From: Methanosarcinaceae archaeon UBA470
Lineage (GTDB): Archaea > Halobacteriota > Methanosarcinia > Methanosarcinales > Methanosarcinaceae
Direction: 5' to 3'
Length of the DNA: 21,231 nt
NCBI GenBank assembly: GCA_002508425.1
Contig: DAKU01000181.1
Coordinates: 1 to 21,231, forward strand
In this document: positions 15,534 to 21,231 of the stretch, in pieces
How the letters are laid out: the number at the start of each line of letters is the position of its first letter
How positions within the stretch are numbered: the first letter of the stretch is position 1
Translations under genes and position numbers: made by a program
Notes under the pieces: generated by a model
The model's database searches: none
What the model saw: only the letters and a program-made list of their open reading frames with translations
What the model was told of the DNA's origin: nothing

Positions 15534-15643
15534 TGCCCGGAGCGTGACTCGAACACGCGACCTCCAGATGTCTCAGGAGACTTGGACGCACTCGTAAATA
15601 TTCCCTATGAGTCTGGCGCCCCAACCGACTAGGCTATCCGGGC
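15534..15643 (-). tRNA. tRNA-Met (CAT), elongator type, with 36-nt intron
   Basis: The 110-base gene folds into a class I tRNA: acceptor GCCCGGA/TCCGGGC, T8 A9, D-stem GCCT/GGGC, anticodon stem CCAGA/TCTGG, variable loop AGGTC, T-stem GCGTG/CACGC with loop TTCGAGT, discriminator A. CCA is not encoded. Removing 15570-15605 leaves the loop CTCATAA, so the anticodon is CAT, and the mature length is 74. The GCCCGGA acceptor and CCAGACTCATAA loop point to elongator rather than initiator Met; tRNA-Ile2 (CAT, modified) is a less likely alternative. The intron sits at the canonical position 37/38. A TATA-like element lies at 15671-15680. Confidence 0.93.
15570..15605 (-). other. Archaeal tRNA intron with canonical bulge-helix-bulge splice site
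   Basis: The junctions form a textbook bulge-helix-bulge. The anticodon stem CCAGA/TCTGG is followed by the 3-base bulge AC^A, then the 4-bp central helix CTCA (exon) with TGAG (intron 3' part), then the bulge TA^G, then a short intron stem GGA/TCC. Cleavage after the second base of each bulge releases exactly 36 bases. Confidence 0.9.
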
Positions 15644-15670
15644 ATAGCGTAGCATCTAGAAGGGTATTTT

Positions 15671-15680
15671 CATATTAAAG
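15671..15680 (-). promoter_or_regulatory. TATA-like element of the tRNA-Met gene
   Basis: CTTTAATATG on the minus strand is about 32 bases upstream of the mature 5' end of the tRNA, a usual distance for archaeal tRNA promoters with a short 5' leader removed by RNase P. Confidence 0.4.
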
Positions 15681-15701
15681 CGTATCGATTGGAATCGCAG
15701 A

Positions 15702-15739
15702 TTAAAAAAAAGAAAATGTTAAGGATATTATTAGTATCC
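15702..15739 (-). terminator. Terminator after the small lipoprotein gene
   Basis: On the minus strand the stem GGATA (15735-15739 side) and TATCC (15723-15727 side), with a 7-base loop, encloses the stop codon and is followed by a T-rich tract opposite the A-run at 15705-15716. It separates the lipoprotein gene from the tRNA downstream. Confidence 0.5.
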
Positions 15740-16288
15740 TGTAGCCATTGCAAAATCAAGACCTACAGCAGGATCATCTGAATTACCTTCAATGATGAAC
15801 ACAAAGTTCTCGTTATTCCAGAAATACTTGTACCTTGAAACCTGTGTACCTCCTACAGTAGAATGACTCAGAGCTCTTGTAGCTTCGTGTCCATTGAATT
15901 CAACCTGTTGGAAAGTCTCATTGTTCTGAAGTACTTTGAAAGTACCTTTATAGTTTGTAATGAAAGACTCAGCTGATGTTGCATCTGAAAACTTTATAGC
16001 TGCTACGTAGTAATCGAGAGTTGTATTCTTATAAATACCTTCAGCAGCTTCTACAACATTTTCTGCTTTAGTGTAGTCATTGTTCACATCATCTGCAGTA
16101 AGAGACTTATTACCAAGGTATTCAAAACCTGATGGAATGTTATTAAGCACCACAAGTTCAGAAACGCTTTTTTCTGGGGCAACCTGGCCACTTGAGGGAG
16201 TAGTGTTATCATTCCCTTTGAATATGCAGCCTGAGAAACCCATGAACAATACTACAAATATCAACACTAAACTTAACTGTTTCTTCAT
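15731..16288 (-). CDS. Small lipoprotein of unknown function
   Basis: A 185-residue secreted lipoprotein of no family I recognise. Residues 1-20 form a lipoprotein signal (KK, hydrophobic core) with lipobox GFSGC and C21 as the lipidated cysteine. A short Asn/Ser/Pro-rich linker (24-40) follows, then a globular domain of about 145 residues, rich in aromatic and acidic residues, with no further cysteine. GGTQVSRYKYFWNNENFVFIIEG near the end looks like consecutive beta strands. The start is well supported: GAGGT lies just upstream of the ATG at 16288, and a TATA-like AGTTTAATAAC lies at 16331-16341. A terminator overlaps its stop codon, so it is a single-gene unit. Its position beside the S-layer gene suggests a cell-surface role, but that is inference. 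Confidence 0.85.
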   Translation of the reverse strand: MKKQLSLVLIFVVLFMGFSGCIFKGNDNTTPSSGQVAPEKSVSELVVLNNIPSGFEYLGNKSLTADDVNNDYTKAENVVEAAEGIYKNTTLDYYVAAIKFSDATSAESFITNYKGTFKVLQNNETFQQVEFNGHEATRALSHSTVGGTQVSRYKYFWNNENFVFIIEGNSDDPAVGLDFAMATGY

Positions 16289-16330
16289 GGCATTACCTCG
16301 GATAAATAGTCCGATAATACGGTTTCTTTG

Positions 16331-16341
16331 TTATTAAACTG
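16331..16341 (-). promoter_or_regulatory. TATA-like element of the lipoprotein gene
   Basis: AGTTTAATAAC on the minus strand, about 45-50 bases before the ATG, leaves room for a leader of about 20 bases that contains the GAGGT ribosome site. Confidence 0.35.
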
Positions 16342-16384
16342 ATGTCCAATCAATAAACGGGGACATTTAACGTAAATCAGAATC

Positions 16385-16420
16385 AAAAAAAAGAGTAGAA
16401 GAAGGGATTGAAACCCTTCT
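16385..16420 (-). terminator. Terminator of the S-layer gene
   Basis: On the minus strand AGAAGGG, a 7-base loop, then CCCTTCT forms a perfect 7-bp hairpin (16400-16420), followed 3' by a run of eight T (opposite 16385-16392). It lies 15 bases after the S-layer stop codon, as expected for a highly transcribed gene. Confidence 0.65.
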
Positions 16421-16434
16421 CAATTCATTTTAGC

Positions 16435-18408
16435 TTAGTTCCTTCTAACAAGGTATGCAACTGCCAAGAGACCGCCTACTGCAAAGATTGCCTCAAAGCC
16501 TGGGGTATCCTCGTCTACTGGAGTCTCGTTACCTGCTGGAGTCTCGCCTGCTGGAGTCTCGCCTGCTGGAGTCTCGCCTGCTGGAGTCTCGCCTGCTGGA
16601 GTTGTTACGTTGCCAGTGGTTGGTGCGGTAACGTTGCCAGTGGTTGGAGCAGTTTCATTGCCAGTTGGTACAGTTACATTTCCACCGACGATGTACTCAG
16701 CGTATGGGTAGTAGCGGAGGTCATCGGAATCAGCGGTCTTGAAGAACATGTTACCGGCGATTGCGATCTCCTTGTTCTTGGTCAAAGTAATGTCATCCTT
16801 GTTGGTCAGTGTAAGGGAGGTGTCACCGATAGTTGTAACCTCGAGTGCCTCGAAGGTGTCATCGCTCTCGATCTCCATTGGTTCGTTAGAGATGAGCCAC
16901 AGACCTTCAATTACTGCAAGGCTGTCGGTCTGACCCTGGAATACTTCGTTAACGTGGGCTCTCATGATGACTACATCATCTTCGCCGCCTACATCGTCCT
17001 CTTCATAGTCCCAGGTGCTGTTCTCAACATCGGAGTTAGTTACTGTAATGACCTGATCGTCAAGGTATACGCCGTCCTTGCTCAGCTCGAGCCAGACCTT
17101 GTCACCCTCAACATCAATCTGCTTTGGTGTGACTGTATAGCCTTCGCCAAGGTCAAGGGACTGACCAACTCTCAGAGTGTACTTGTCATCGCTGTCAAGT
17201 ATAAGCTGGGAGAGTACATCTGGCTGATCGTTCACTGGTACATATTCTACTGCAAGGAAGCCCATCTTTGGATAGGTTCCATCCCAGTCATCGTACTCGT
17301 ATCCTACCTGCTGGATGGTGGTAGTATATATAAGAGCATCTTCTGCAATGGTCCTAGTACCTGTTACAGTAACCTGCATCTCTTCAGATGCTATGTCTGC
17401 ATCAAGGTCGTAGTAGAAGCCTGCGAAAGAGCTTTCATCCCAGGTAGTGGTACCTGCGCCGCTTGCAACTGAACCTCTGACTTCATAAGTTCCTGGTGCG
17501 GTGATATCCTTGTAGAAGTAGAACCTGACATCGTCTGAGTCAGCGGTCTTGATCTTCATGTCGCCTGCAAGGACTATTTCCTTGTTCTTGGTCAAAGTAA
17601 GATCATCCTTGTTCTTAAGCTCAAGGTAGTTGTCACCGATGGTAGTAACCTCAAGTGCATCGAAGGTGTCGTCGCTCTCGACTTCCATTGGTTCGTTAGA
17701 GATAAGCCACAGACCTTCAATTACTGCAAGGCTGTCGGTCTGACCCTGGAATACTTCGTTGACGTGGGCTCTCATGATGACTACATCATCTTCGCCTGCA
17801 ACATCGTCCTCTTCATAGTCCCAGGTGCTGTTCTCAACATCTGAATTAGTTACTGTAATGACCTGATCGTCAAGGTATACGCCGTCCTTGCTCAGCTCGA
17901 GCCAGACCTTGTCACCCTCAACATCAATCTGCTTTGGTGTGACTGTATAGCCTTCGCCAAGGTCAAGGGACTGACCAACTCTCAGAGTGTACTTGTCATC
18001 GCTGTCAAGTATAAGCTTGGACAGAACGTCTGGCTGGCCGTTCACTGGAACATAGTCCTGTGCAAGGAAGCCCATCTTTGGGAACTGGCCGGTCCAGTCA
18101 TCATATGCATAGTCAATTTCTTGGATAGTGGATGTGTATACGAGTCCATTTTCATCAATGGTCCTTGGGTCTGAAACCATGGCAGAGTTGATCTGCAAAG
18201 TCTCGGAACCAATGTTGTCATCAATGTCGTAATAGAAGCCTGCGAACTCTGTATAGTCAAAATCCACAGTAATGCCACTTAAAGCGCTGCCACTGAACAC
18301 TGGGCTTCTTACCTCCACAGTGTTTACAGAGGCTGCTGCACTTGCAGATGAGACAAAGACTGCCATCAGCATAAGTGCAGCAATTGTTACTGCTGCGAAT
18401 TTACTCAT
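16435..18408 (-). CDS. S-layer protein with two tandem S-layer domains, glycosylatable stalk and PGF-CTERM anchor
   Basis: The major cell-surface lattice protein of the Methanosarcinales type (S-layer family duplication domain, formerly DUF1608). In 657 residues: a Sec signal peptide (1-24, cleavage near ASA-A); S-layer domain 1 (about 28-300); domain 2 (about 308-575), in register 270 residues later; a low-complexity stalk (about 580-630) with four N-x-T sequons, then PTTGNVT and TPAGE repeats; and the C-terminal anchor PGF (636-638) plus hydrophobic helix and RR tail (VRRN). PGF-CTERM signals are processed by archaeosortase A, which replaces the tail with a lipid. The repeats TEFAGFYYD / SSFAGFYYD mark the start of each domain. 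The start is firm: GGAGG lies 6 bases before the ATG. A long structured leader and a strong terminator fit high expression. AglB, about 1.5 kb away, is the likely glycosylating enzyme. Confidence 0.95.
   Translation of the reverse strand: MSKFAAVTIAALMLMAVFVSSASAAASVNTVEVRSPVFSGSALSGITVDFDYTEFAGFYYDIDDNIGSETLQINSAMVSDPRTIDENGLVYTSTIQEIDYAYDDWTGQFPKMGFLAQDYVPVNGQPDVLSKLILDSDDKYTLRVGQSLDLGEGYTVTPKQIDVEGDKVWLELSKDGVYLDDQVITVTNSDVENSTWDYEEDDVAGEDDVVIMRAHVNEVFQGQTDSLAVIEGLWLISNEPMEVESDDTFDALEVTTIGDNYLELKNKDDLTLTKNKEIVLAGDMKIKTADSDDVRFYFYKDITAPGTYEVRGSVASGAGTTTWDESSFAGFYYDLDADIASEEMQVTVTGTRTIAEDALIYTTTIQQVGYEYDDWDGTYPKMGFLAVEYVPVNDQPDVLSQLILDSDDKYTLRVGQSLDLGEGYTVTPKQIDVEGDKVWLELSKDGVYLDDQVITVTNSDVENSTWDYEEDDVGGEDDVVIMRAHVNEVFQGQTDSLAVIEGLWLISNEPMEIESDDTFEALEVTTIGDTSLTLTNKDDITLTKNKEIAIAGNMFFKTADSDDLRYYPYAEYIVGGNVTVPTGNETAPTTGNVTAPTTGNVTTPAGETPAGETPAGETPAGETPAGNETPVDEDTPGFEAIFAVGGLLAVAYLVRRN
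16532..16606 (-). repeat. 15-bp tandem repeat coding for TPAGE units
   Basis: Five consecutive copies of a 15-base unit (plus strand CCTGCTGGAGTCTCG, the last one diverging at its end) encode a Thr-Pro-Ala-Gly-Glu repeat in the S-layer stalk. The unit length keeps frame, so copy number can vary without breaking the gene. Degenerate copies flank it on the left (about 16514-16531). Confidence 0.9.
17036..17207 (-). repeat. 172-bp perfect internal repeat of the S-layer gene, copy in domain 2
   Basis: This stretch is identical base for base to 17846-18017, exactly 810 bases (270 codons) away, within a longer near-identical region (about 16860-17210 against 17670-18020). It codes for the core of each S-layer domain. 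Confidence 0.9.
17846..18017 (-). repeat. 172-bp perfect internal repeat of the S-layer gene, copy in domain 1
   Basis: Identical partner of 17036-17207, including all synonymous positions, while the sequence on either side of the longer repeated region has diverged much more. Confidence 0.9.
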
Positions 18409-18414
18409 TATTTT

Positions 18415-18419
18415 CCTCC
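18415..18419 (-). promoter_or_regulatory. Strong ribosome binding site of the S-layer gene
   Basis: GGAGG on the minus strand, 6 bases before the ATG at 18408, is a full match to the archaeal 16S anti-Shine-Dalgarno sequence and fixes the start. Confidence 0.75.
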
Positions 18420-18490
18420 GTTAGTTAGTATATATCGAAGAGTGAGGATCGTTAGATTAGAACGCTTATGCGCCCTCAGATCTTCATCAG

Positions 18491-18524
18491 GAGAACTCTA
18501 AGTTCGCCCATTGACGAAGTTCTC
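18491..18524 (-). promoter_or_regulatory. Hairpin in the S-layer mRNA leader
   Basis: GAGAACT (18491-18497) and AGTTCTC (18518-18524) form a 7-bp stem. Inside it TTCG (18503-18506) can also pair with CGAA (18515-18518). It lies about 85-115 bases before the ATG. No T-run follows it in the direction of transcription, so stability or translation control is more likely than termination. Confidence 0.45.
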
Positions 18525-18564
18525 ATCATCACCCTCTTAATCCCGTCATATTGGATTACAAGAG

Positions 18565-18591
18565 CCTATTAATTGATTTCCCTATTAAATC
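18565..18591 (-). promoter_or_regulatory. Candidate S-layer promoter with two TATA-like elements
   Basis: On the minus strand GATTTAATAG (18582-18591) and AATTAATAGG (18565-18574) are two TATA-like elements sharing TAATAGG, 16 bases apart. Either would give a leader of roughly 130-150 bases. A third AT stretch (GATATATACTAA, about 18427-18438) is too close to the ATG to serve a transcript that includes the GGAGG ribosome site. Confidence 0.35.
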
Positions 18592-18779
18592 TTTTGTGGT
18601 CTCAAACAGATTATTATTCGCGTCGCAATGGCAAGTATCGATGTATTTAACGGGAAATGTCGAACTCTAGTATGCGTACCCCTTAAGATAACGACAAGAA
18701 AGAAAGTATAGTTAATAGATTGTCGAATAGAGTACATATGAGTTTGCCCAGATGGAATAAACATAATCACCTCAACACA

Positions 18780-18789
18780 TTTATATCTT
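18780..18789 (+). promoter_or_regulatory. TATA-like element of the second KaiC-like gene
   Basis: TTTATATCTT would place transcription start near 18812, leaving a leader of about 30 bases with the GAGGAG ribosome site (18829-18834). The AT-rich stretch at 18796-18808 is an alternative, but too close to the ribosome site. Confidence 0.35.
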
Positions 18790-18843
18790 CCCTGATATAT
18801 TATAAATACTAAAGATTAAGCATAAAACGAGGAGAAACGCAAG

Positions 18844-19623
18844 ATGTTTGATGGCGCTATATCTGAAGAGATAAAGATGGAAGAAGGTCCAAACAGAGTG
18901 AGGACGGGCATACCCGGCTTTGATGAACTCTGTGGTGGAGGACTTATACGAGATAGGACATACCTGGTTTCAGGCACATCTGGAGCCGGTAAAACAAATT
19001 TCTCCATCCAGTTTATTTATAATGGGATCACAAAATATGGAGAGAATGGGATCATAGTAGCAACCGAGGAGAGACCTGAGCAGATACGTGAGAATGTACT
19101 CAAGTTTGGATGGAATCTCGAGGAACTTGAAGAAGAGAATAAACTTGCTATAATAGATGCTTGTTCTACAAAAATTGGCATACCATCGCAAGAAAAGTAT
19201 GTAGACATCCGTCCTTTTGACATTCGCTCCCTGATGGACCAGATAATCACTACCCAGGAAGAGATTAATGCACGGAGATCTCTGGTAGATTCCACGACTT
19301 CTATAAGTTTTTATCTGCAGGATCAAGCAAAAATACGTGTAGAATTACTGAAGCTGAGCACCACCCTTGAAGTAATAGGGCTTACTTCAATGATGACATG
19401 CGAAGTAATTGATGAGTCAAGCCCTTCAAGATTCGGAGTGGAAAACTTCGTAACGGATGGAACCATTGTGCTATATTATAAACGACACGAAAATGTGCGC
19501 ATGCGCAGTCTGGAAATATATAAGATGCGTGGATCAGACCACAGCAAAAAGATCCACCCATACGAGATCACGCCCGAGGGTTTTGTGATCCATCCACACG
19601 AAGAAGTTTATTCAATGTTCTGA
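18844..19623 (+). CDS. KaiC-like (RecA superfamily) single-domain ATPase
   Basis: A 259-residue cytoplasmic protein with one KaiC-type ATPase domain: entry motif TGIPGFDELCGGG (21-33), Walker A GTSGAGKT (44-51), paired glutamates TEE (E75, E76), a Walker B-like strand SLVDS with D149, and the C-terminal MRGSDHSKKIHPYEITPEG strand pair common to archaeal KaiC-like proteins. It lacks the N-terminal extension of the ATPase at 235-1131, and the two differ throughout apart from motifs. GAGGAG lies 9 bases before the ATG, so the start is firm. Archaeal relatives include GvpD, ArlH (FlaH) and many proteins of unknown signalling role; nothing nearby links this one to gas vesicles or archaella. It is divergent from the S-layer gene and convergent with the zinc-ribbon gene, whose stop is 2 bases away. 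Confidence 0.88.
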   Translation: MFDGAISEEIKMEEGPNRVRTGIPGFDELCGGGLIRDRTYLVSGTSGAGKTNFSIQFIYNGITKYGENGIIVATEERPEQIRENVLKFGWNLEELEEENKLAIIDACSTKIGIPSQEKYVDIRPFDIRSLMDQIITTQEEINARRSLVDSTTSISFYLQDQAKIRVELLKLSTTLEVIGLTSMMTCEVIDESSPSRFGVENFVTDGTIVLYYKRHENVRMRSLEIYKMRGSDHSKKIHPYEITPEGFVIHPHEEVYSMF

Positions 19624-19625
19624 TT

Positions 19626-19769
19626 TTAAAGGTCAGGATAAGTCTCTTCATTGCCGCATTCAACACACTTGTAAATAACAAGTTGCCTTCCAAATTTATC
19701 CTGTCTTACAATGGCAGGATACCTCCATCTATTCATTTTCCCTTCACATAAAGAGCATCTGTAAAGCAT
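19626..19769 (-). CDS. Small zinc-ribbon protein (47 residues)
   Basis: A 47-codon gene beginning MLYRCSLCEGKMNRW and ending at TAA 19626-19628. Two CxxC pairs (C5, C8 and C35, C38 in KCVECGNEE) are spaced as in a single zinc ribbon, with a strand-like basic segment between them (VRQDKFGRQLVIY). It is probably a nucleic-acid or protein-binding mini-protein; the function is not known. Evidence that it is real: AGGTGAT (about 19774-19780) stands 4-5 bases before the ATG, a strong ribosome site, and a TATA element (CATATATATAAAAA) lies about 50 bases further up. It occupies the gap between the convergent KaiC-like gene and AglB, with the terminator of the latter just upstream. Confidence 0.8.
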   Translation of the reverse strand: MLYRCSLCEGKMNRWRYPAIVRQDKFGRQLVIYKCVECGNEETYPDL

Positions 19770-19816
19770 TATATCACCTGGAAGCACCAAAAGTGAATGT
19801 ACATGTGTAATACTTT

Positions 19817-19830
19817 TTTTATATATATGC
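19817..19830 (-). promoter_or_regulatory. TATA box of the zinc-ribbon gene
   Basis: GCATATATATAAAA on the minus strand lies about 55 bases before the ATG at 19769. Transcription would begin near 19798, giving a leader of about 30 bases that contains the AGGTGAT ribosome site. Confidence 0.5.
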
Positions 19831-19849
19831 CTAATCCAAGCTCTAATTT

Positions 19850-19889
19850 AAAAAAGAGAGAGAGAGAACTTAAGACCTATACCAGGTCT
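19850..19889 (-). terminator. Terminator of the AglB gene
   Basis: On the minus strand AGACCT, loop GGTAT, AGGTCT forms a perfect 6-bp hairpin (19873-19889) that includes the stop codon. A pyrimidine tract of CT repeats ending in six T (opposite 19850-19866) follows. Confidence 0.6.
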
Positions 19890-21231
19890 AACAACAAAAC
19901 TTCACCGATCTGAACAGCGCTCTCTGTTACATCGATCTGTTTGGAAGAGAGACTTTTTTTACCAATTATAGTATACGGCAATATGGCATGAGTGGACAGA
20001 TCACTATTCTCAGTTGAGTAAGCCAGAGTCAGATTGTAAGTACCATCCTCGCCTGCAACTGCAGAATTATAGTAATCGAACTTTCTGCCTTCGTTGCTGA
20101 CAAGAGTAGTTGCCCCGTAAACAGTTTCTCCCGGTTCAGCCTTACCTGTTACCTTTACTCCTTTCACATACTCAAATACTTTCACATATTTTACATCCGG
20201 ATCCTTAGTAACAGTAGTGTTAGACTCATATAGTAAGCGATAGTGACCGGAAGCACTTCCATCATAAACATGTAGTTTAACAAGCATTGTATTCTTGAAC
20301 TTGTCATTCTCTACTTTTGTTGTTACCGTAGAGGAACCCTTATTAGTGGTTTCGTTATCGAAGAAGCTATTATAGTCCTCACCTGCAAGTTTAGCAATAT
20401 TGAAGAATTTACCTTTGACCATTGATATATCTGTCAGTACATACTTTACTTTTCTCTCATCAAGGATATTTGATGCCTTTGTTTCATCCTGAGATAAGAA
20501 AAAGACAGCTGCATCCTGTACACCCGGTTGGAAGTTATTGGTAACAACTGGCCTCTGCGACCTGTAGATAATCCAGTTACCAAAATCCCACCAGCTAAGA
20601 ACACCATACTCAGGAGTCTGCGCAGGATCGTTATAATAAGAAGTCACTGGGGTATTTTCCTTTAACCAGTCTAAGGTTTCCTCCCAGTCAGAAGGCATGA
20701 GAGAGGGATTAGAAATCGCGGCCACAGATATCAAAAACCCTGGCAGAAGCAACATTCCAAGCACCATCAGCAAAGGAACATTACTAGTATCTGCCTGTGC
20801 CTTTTTGCGCTTCCCAGCGTGATCTTTAACTGCTTTTGGCATCAGCCATGAATGCAATTCTCCCATGAGATAACCAGAAAGAACTGCAACATTGATGGAT
20901 AGGAGATACATAAAGCGTCTCTGAGAGAATGCAAGTGCAAATACAATAACTGACCAAACCACTAAGAAAGAAATTGCAGGATCCTTTGAAGTTTCACCCC
21001 TGCGAATGACTACTAGAAGGGATATAACAGCCAATAGGAAAAACAGACCGAAACCACCCCAAACAGACTTCAAAGTAAAATTACCATACTGGTCCCAGAA
21101 CAAAGGTAAAGCTTCACTTATAGTGCTCAGAGTTTCATCAAAACCCAACAAATAATTAACTCCTGCCATAACGTTAGAGAAGAAAGTTGGCATTAACGAT
21201 CTGACGCCAATAAAACCAACTGCAATCAGTA
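19877..21231 (-). CDS. aglB: AglB/STT3-type oligosaccharyltransferase, C-terminal part (5' end beyond right edge)
   Basis: The membrane enzyme that transfers a lipid-linked glycan to asparagine in N-x-S/T of exported proteins. The frame is open to the right edge, so the start and the N-terminal membrane helices with the metal-binding acidic motifs are not in view. Visible are several membrane helices (FGLFFLLAVISLLVVIRR, FLVVWSVIVFALAFSQRRFMY, LLMVLGMLLLPGFLISVAA), then the extracellular domain with the catalytic-site motif WWDFG, about 430 bases after the last helix begins on the mRNA (near 20581-20595), followed by NNFQPGVQ and a TDISMVKGKF segment resembling the second conserved motif of archaeal AglB. 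The last 130 residues are beta-rich. It stops at TAG (19877-19879) inside a terminator hairpin. The nearby S-layer protein is a likely substrate. Confidence 0.92.
   Translation of the reverse strand, partial: LIAVGFIGVRSLMPTFFSNVMAGVNYLLGFDETLSTISEALPLFWDQYGNFTLKSVWGGFGLFFLLAVISLLVVIRRGETSKDPAISFLVVWSVIVFALAFSQRRFMYLLSINVAVLSGYLMGELHSWLMPKAVKDHAGKRKKAQADTSNVPLLMVLGMLLLPGFLISVAAISNPSLMPSDWEETLDWLKENTPVTSYYNDPAQTPEYGVLSWWDFGNWIIYRSQRPVVTNNFQPGVQDAAVFFLSQDETKASNILDERKVKYVLTDISMVKGKFFNIAKLAGEDYNSFFDNETTNKGSSTVTTKVENDKFKNTMLVKLHVYDGSASGHYRLLYESNTTVTKDPDVKYVKVFEYVKGVKVTGKAEPGETVYGATTLVSNEGRKFDYYNSAVAGEDGTYNLTLAYSTENSDLSTHAILPYTIIGKKSLSSKQIDVTESAVQIGEVLLLDLV

Larger units (their letters stand above)
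18409..18843. other. Divergent spacer between the S-layer gene and the second KaiC-like gene
   Basis: 435 bases with no convincing gene. The left part is probably the long S-layer leader, with GGAGG at 18415-18419, a hairpin at 18491-18524 and two TATA-like elements near 18565-18591. The right end holds the promoter and ribosome site of the plus-strand ATPase gene. The middle (about 18600-18770) is plain AT-rich sequence in which I see nothing further. Confidence 0.6.

Noticed and set aside
16532..16606. Tandem repeats as a possible CRISPR array
   Set aside because: The 15-base units are contiguous without spacers and encode an in-frame protein repeat.
16408..17472. Long plus-strand open frame rich in Trp/Ser/Leu/Ala/Cys repeats, opposite the S-layer gene
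   Set aside because: It is the antisense reading of the TPAGE repeats and S-layer coding sequence; the minus-strand gene has a signal peptide, domains, ribosome site and terminator.
18585..18770. Minus-strand open frame of 61 codons in the S-layer upstream region
   Set aside because: No ribosome site, no domain, odd composition, and it overlaps the probable S-layer promoter.
19877..19879. TAG stop of AglB as a pyrrolysine codon
   Set aside because: TAG lies in a terminator hairpin, the protein is of normal form up to it, and reading on adds about 35 low-complexity residues until a TAA at 19769-19771.

Overview
This window looks like chromosomal DNA of a methanogenic archaeon of the Methanosarcinales, probably a Methanosarcinaceae member of the Methanomethylovorans/Methanolobus type. 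The evidence is a tandem-duplicated S-layer protein ending in a PGF-CTERM anchor, an archaeal AglB-type oligosaccharyltransferase, a family B DNA polymerase with a C-terminal PCNA-binding motif, an elongator tRNA-Met with an archaeal bulge-helix-bulge intron, KaiC/RadA-like ATPases, and TATA-type promoters with GGAGG/GGTGA ribosome sites. The genus is inference.

Layout. 1-249: the end of an unrecognised membrane protein. 235-2569 (minus): a KaiC-like ATPase with a ribbon-helix-helix-like N-terminus, then dihydroorotase (pyrC). 2822-6965 (plus): a complete phosphate uptake operon, pstS-pstC-pstA-pstB-phoU. A hairpin sits between pstS and pstC, and pstA has no canonical start codon where one is needed. 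6966-9677 (minus): DNA polymerase B, whose stop codon abuts the phoU stop. 9678-12163: an AT-rich segment carrying one large minus-strand gene that joins a GHKL (MutL/Hsp90/MORC-like) ATPase module to a Shedu-like PD-(D/E)XK nuclease. This is a probable single-gene defence element and the best candidate here for an undescribed system. 12164-12651 (plus): a family 6 uracil/hypoxanthine-DNA glycosylase-like gene whose 5' end seems frameshifted. 12720-15383 (minus): a P2-type cation ATPase. 15534-15643 (minus): intron-containing tRNA-Met(CAT). 15731-16288 (minus): a small lipoprotein. 16435-18408 (minus): the S-layer protein. 18844-19623 (plus): a second, single-domain KaiC-like ATPase. 19626-19769 (minus): a 47-residue zinc-ribbon protein with a clear ribosome site. 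19877-right edge (minus): the C-terminal part of AglB.

Functional links. PstSCAB imports phosphate and PhoU modulates it. AglB would N-glycosylate exported proteins such as the S-layer protein, whose C-terminal stalk carries several N-x-T sequons, so cell-envelope genes cluster at the right end. The GHKL-nuclease gene and the neighbouring damaged glycosylase gene look like accessory DNA inserted between housekeeping genes (polB on one side, the cation ATPase on the other).
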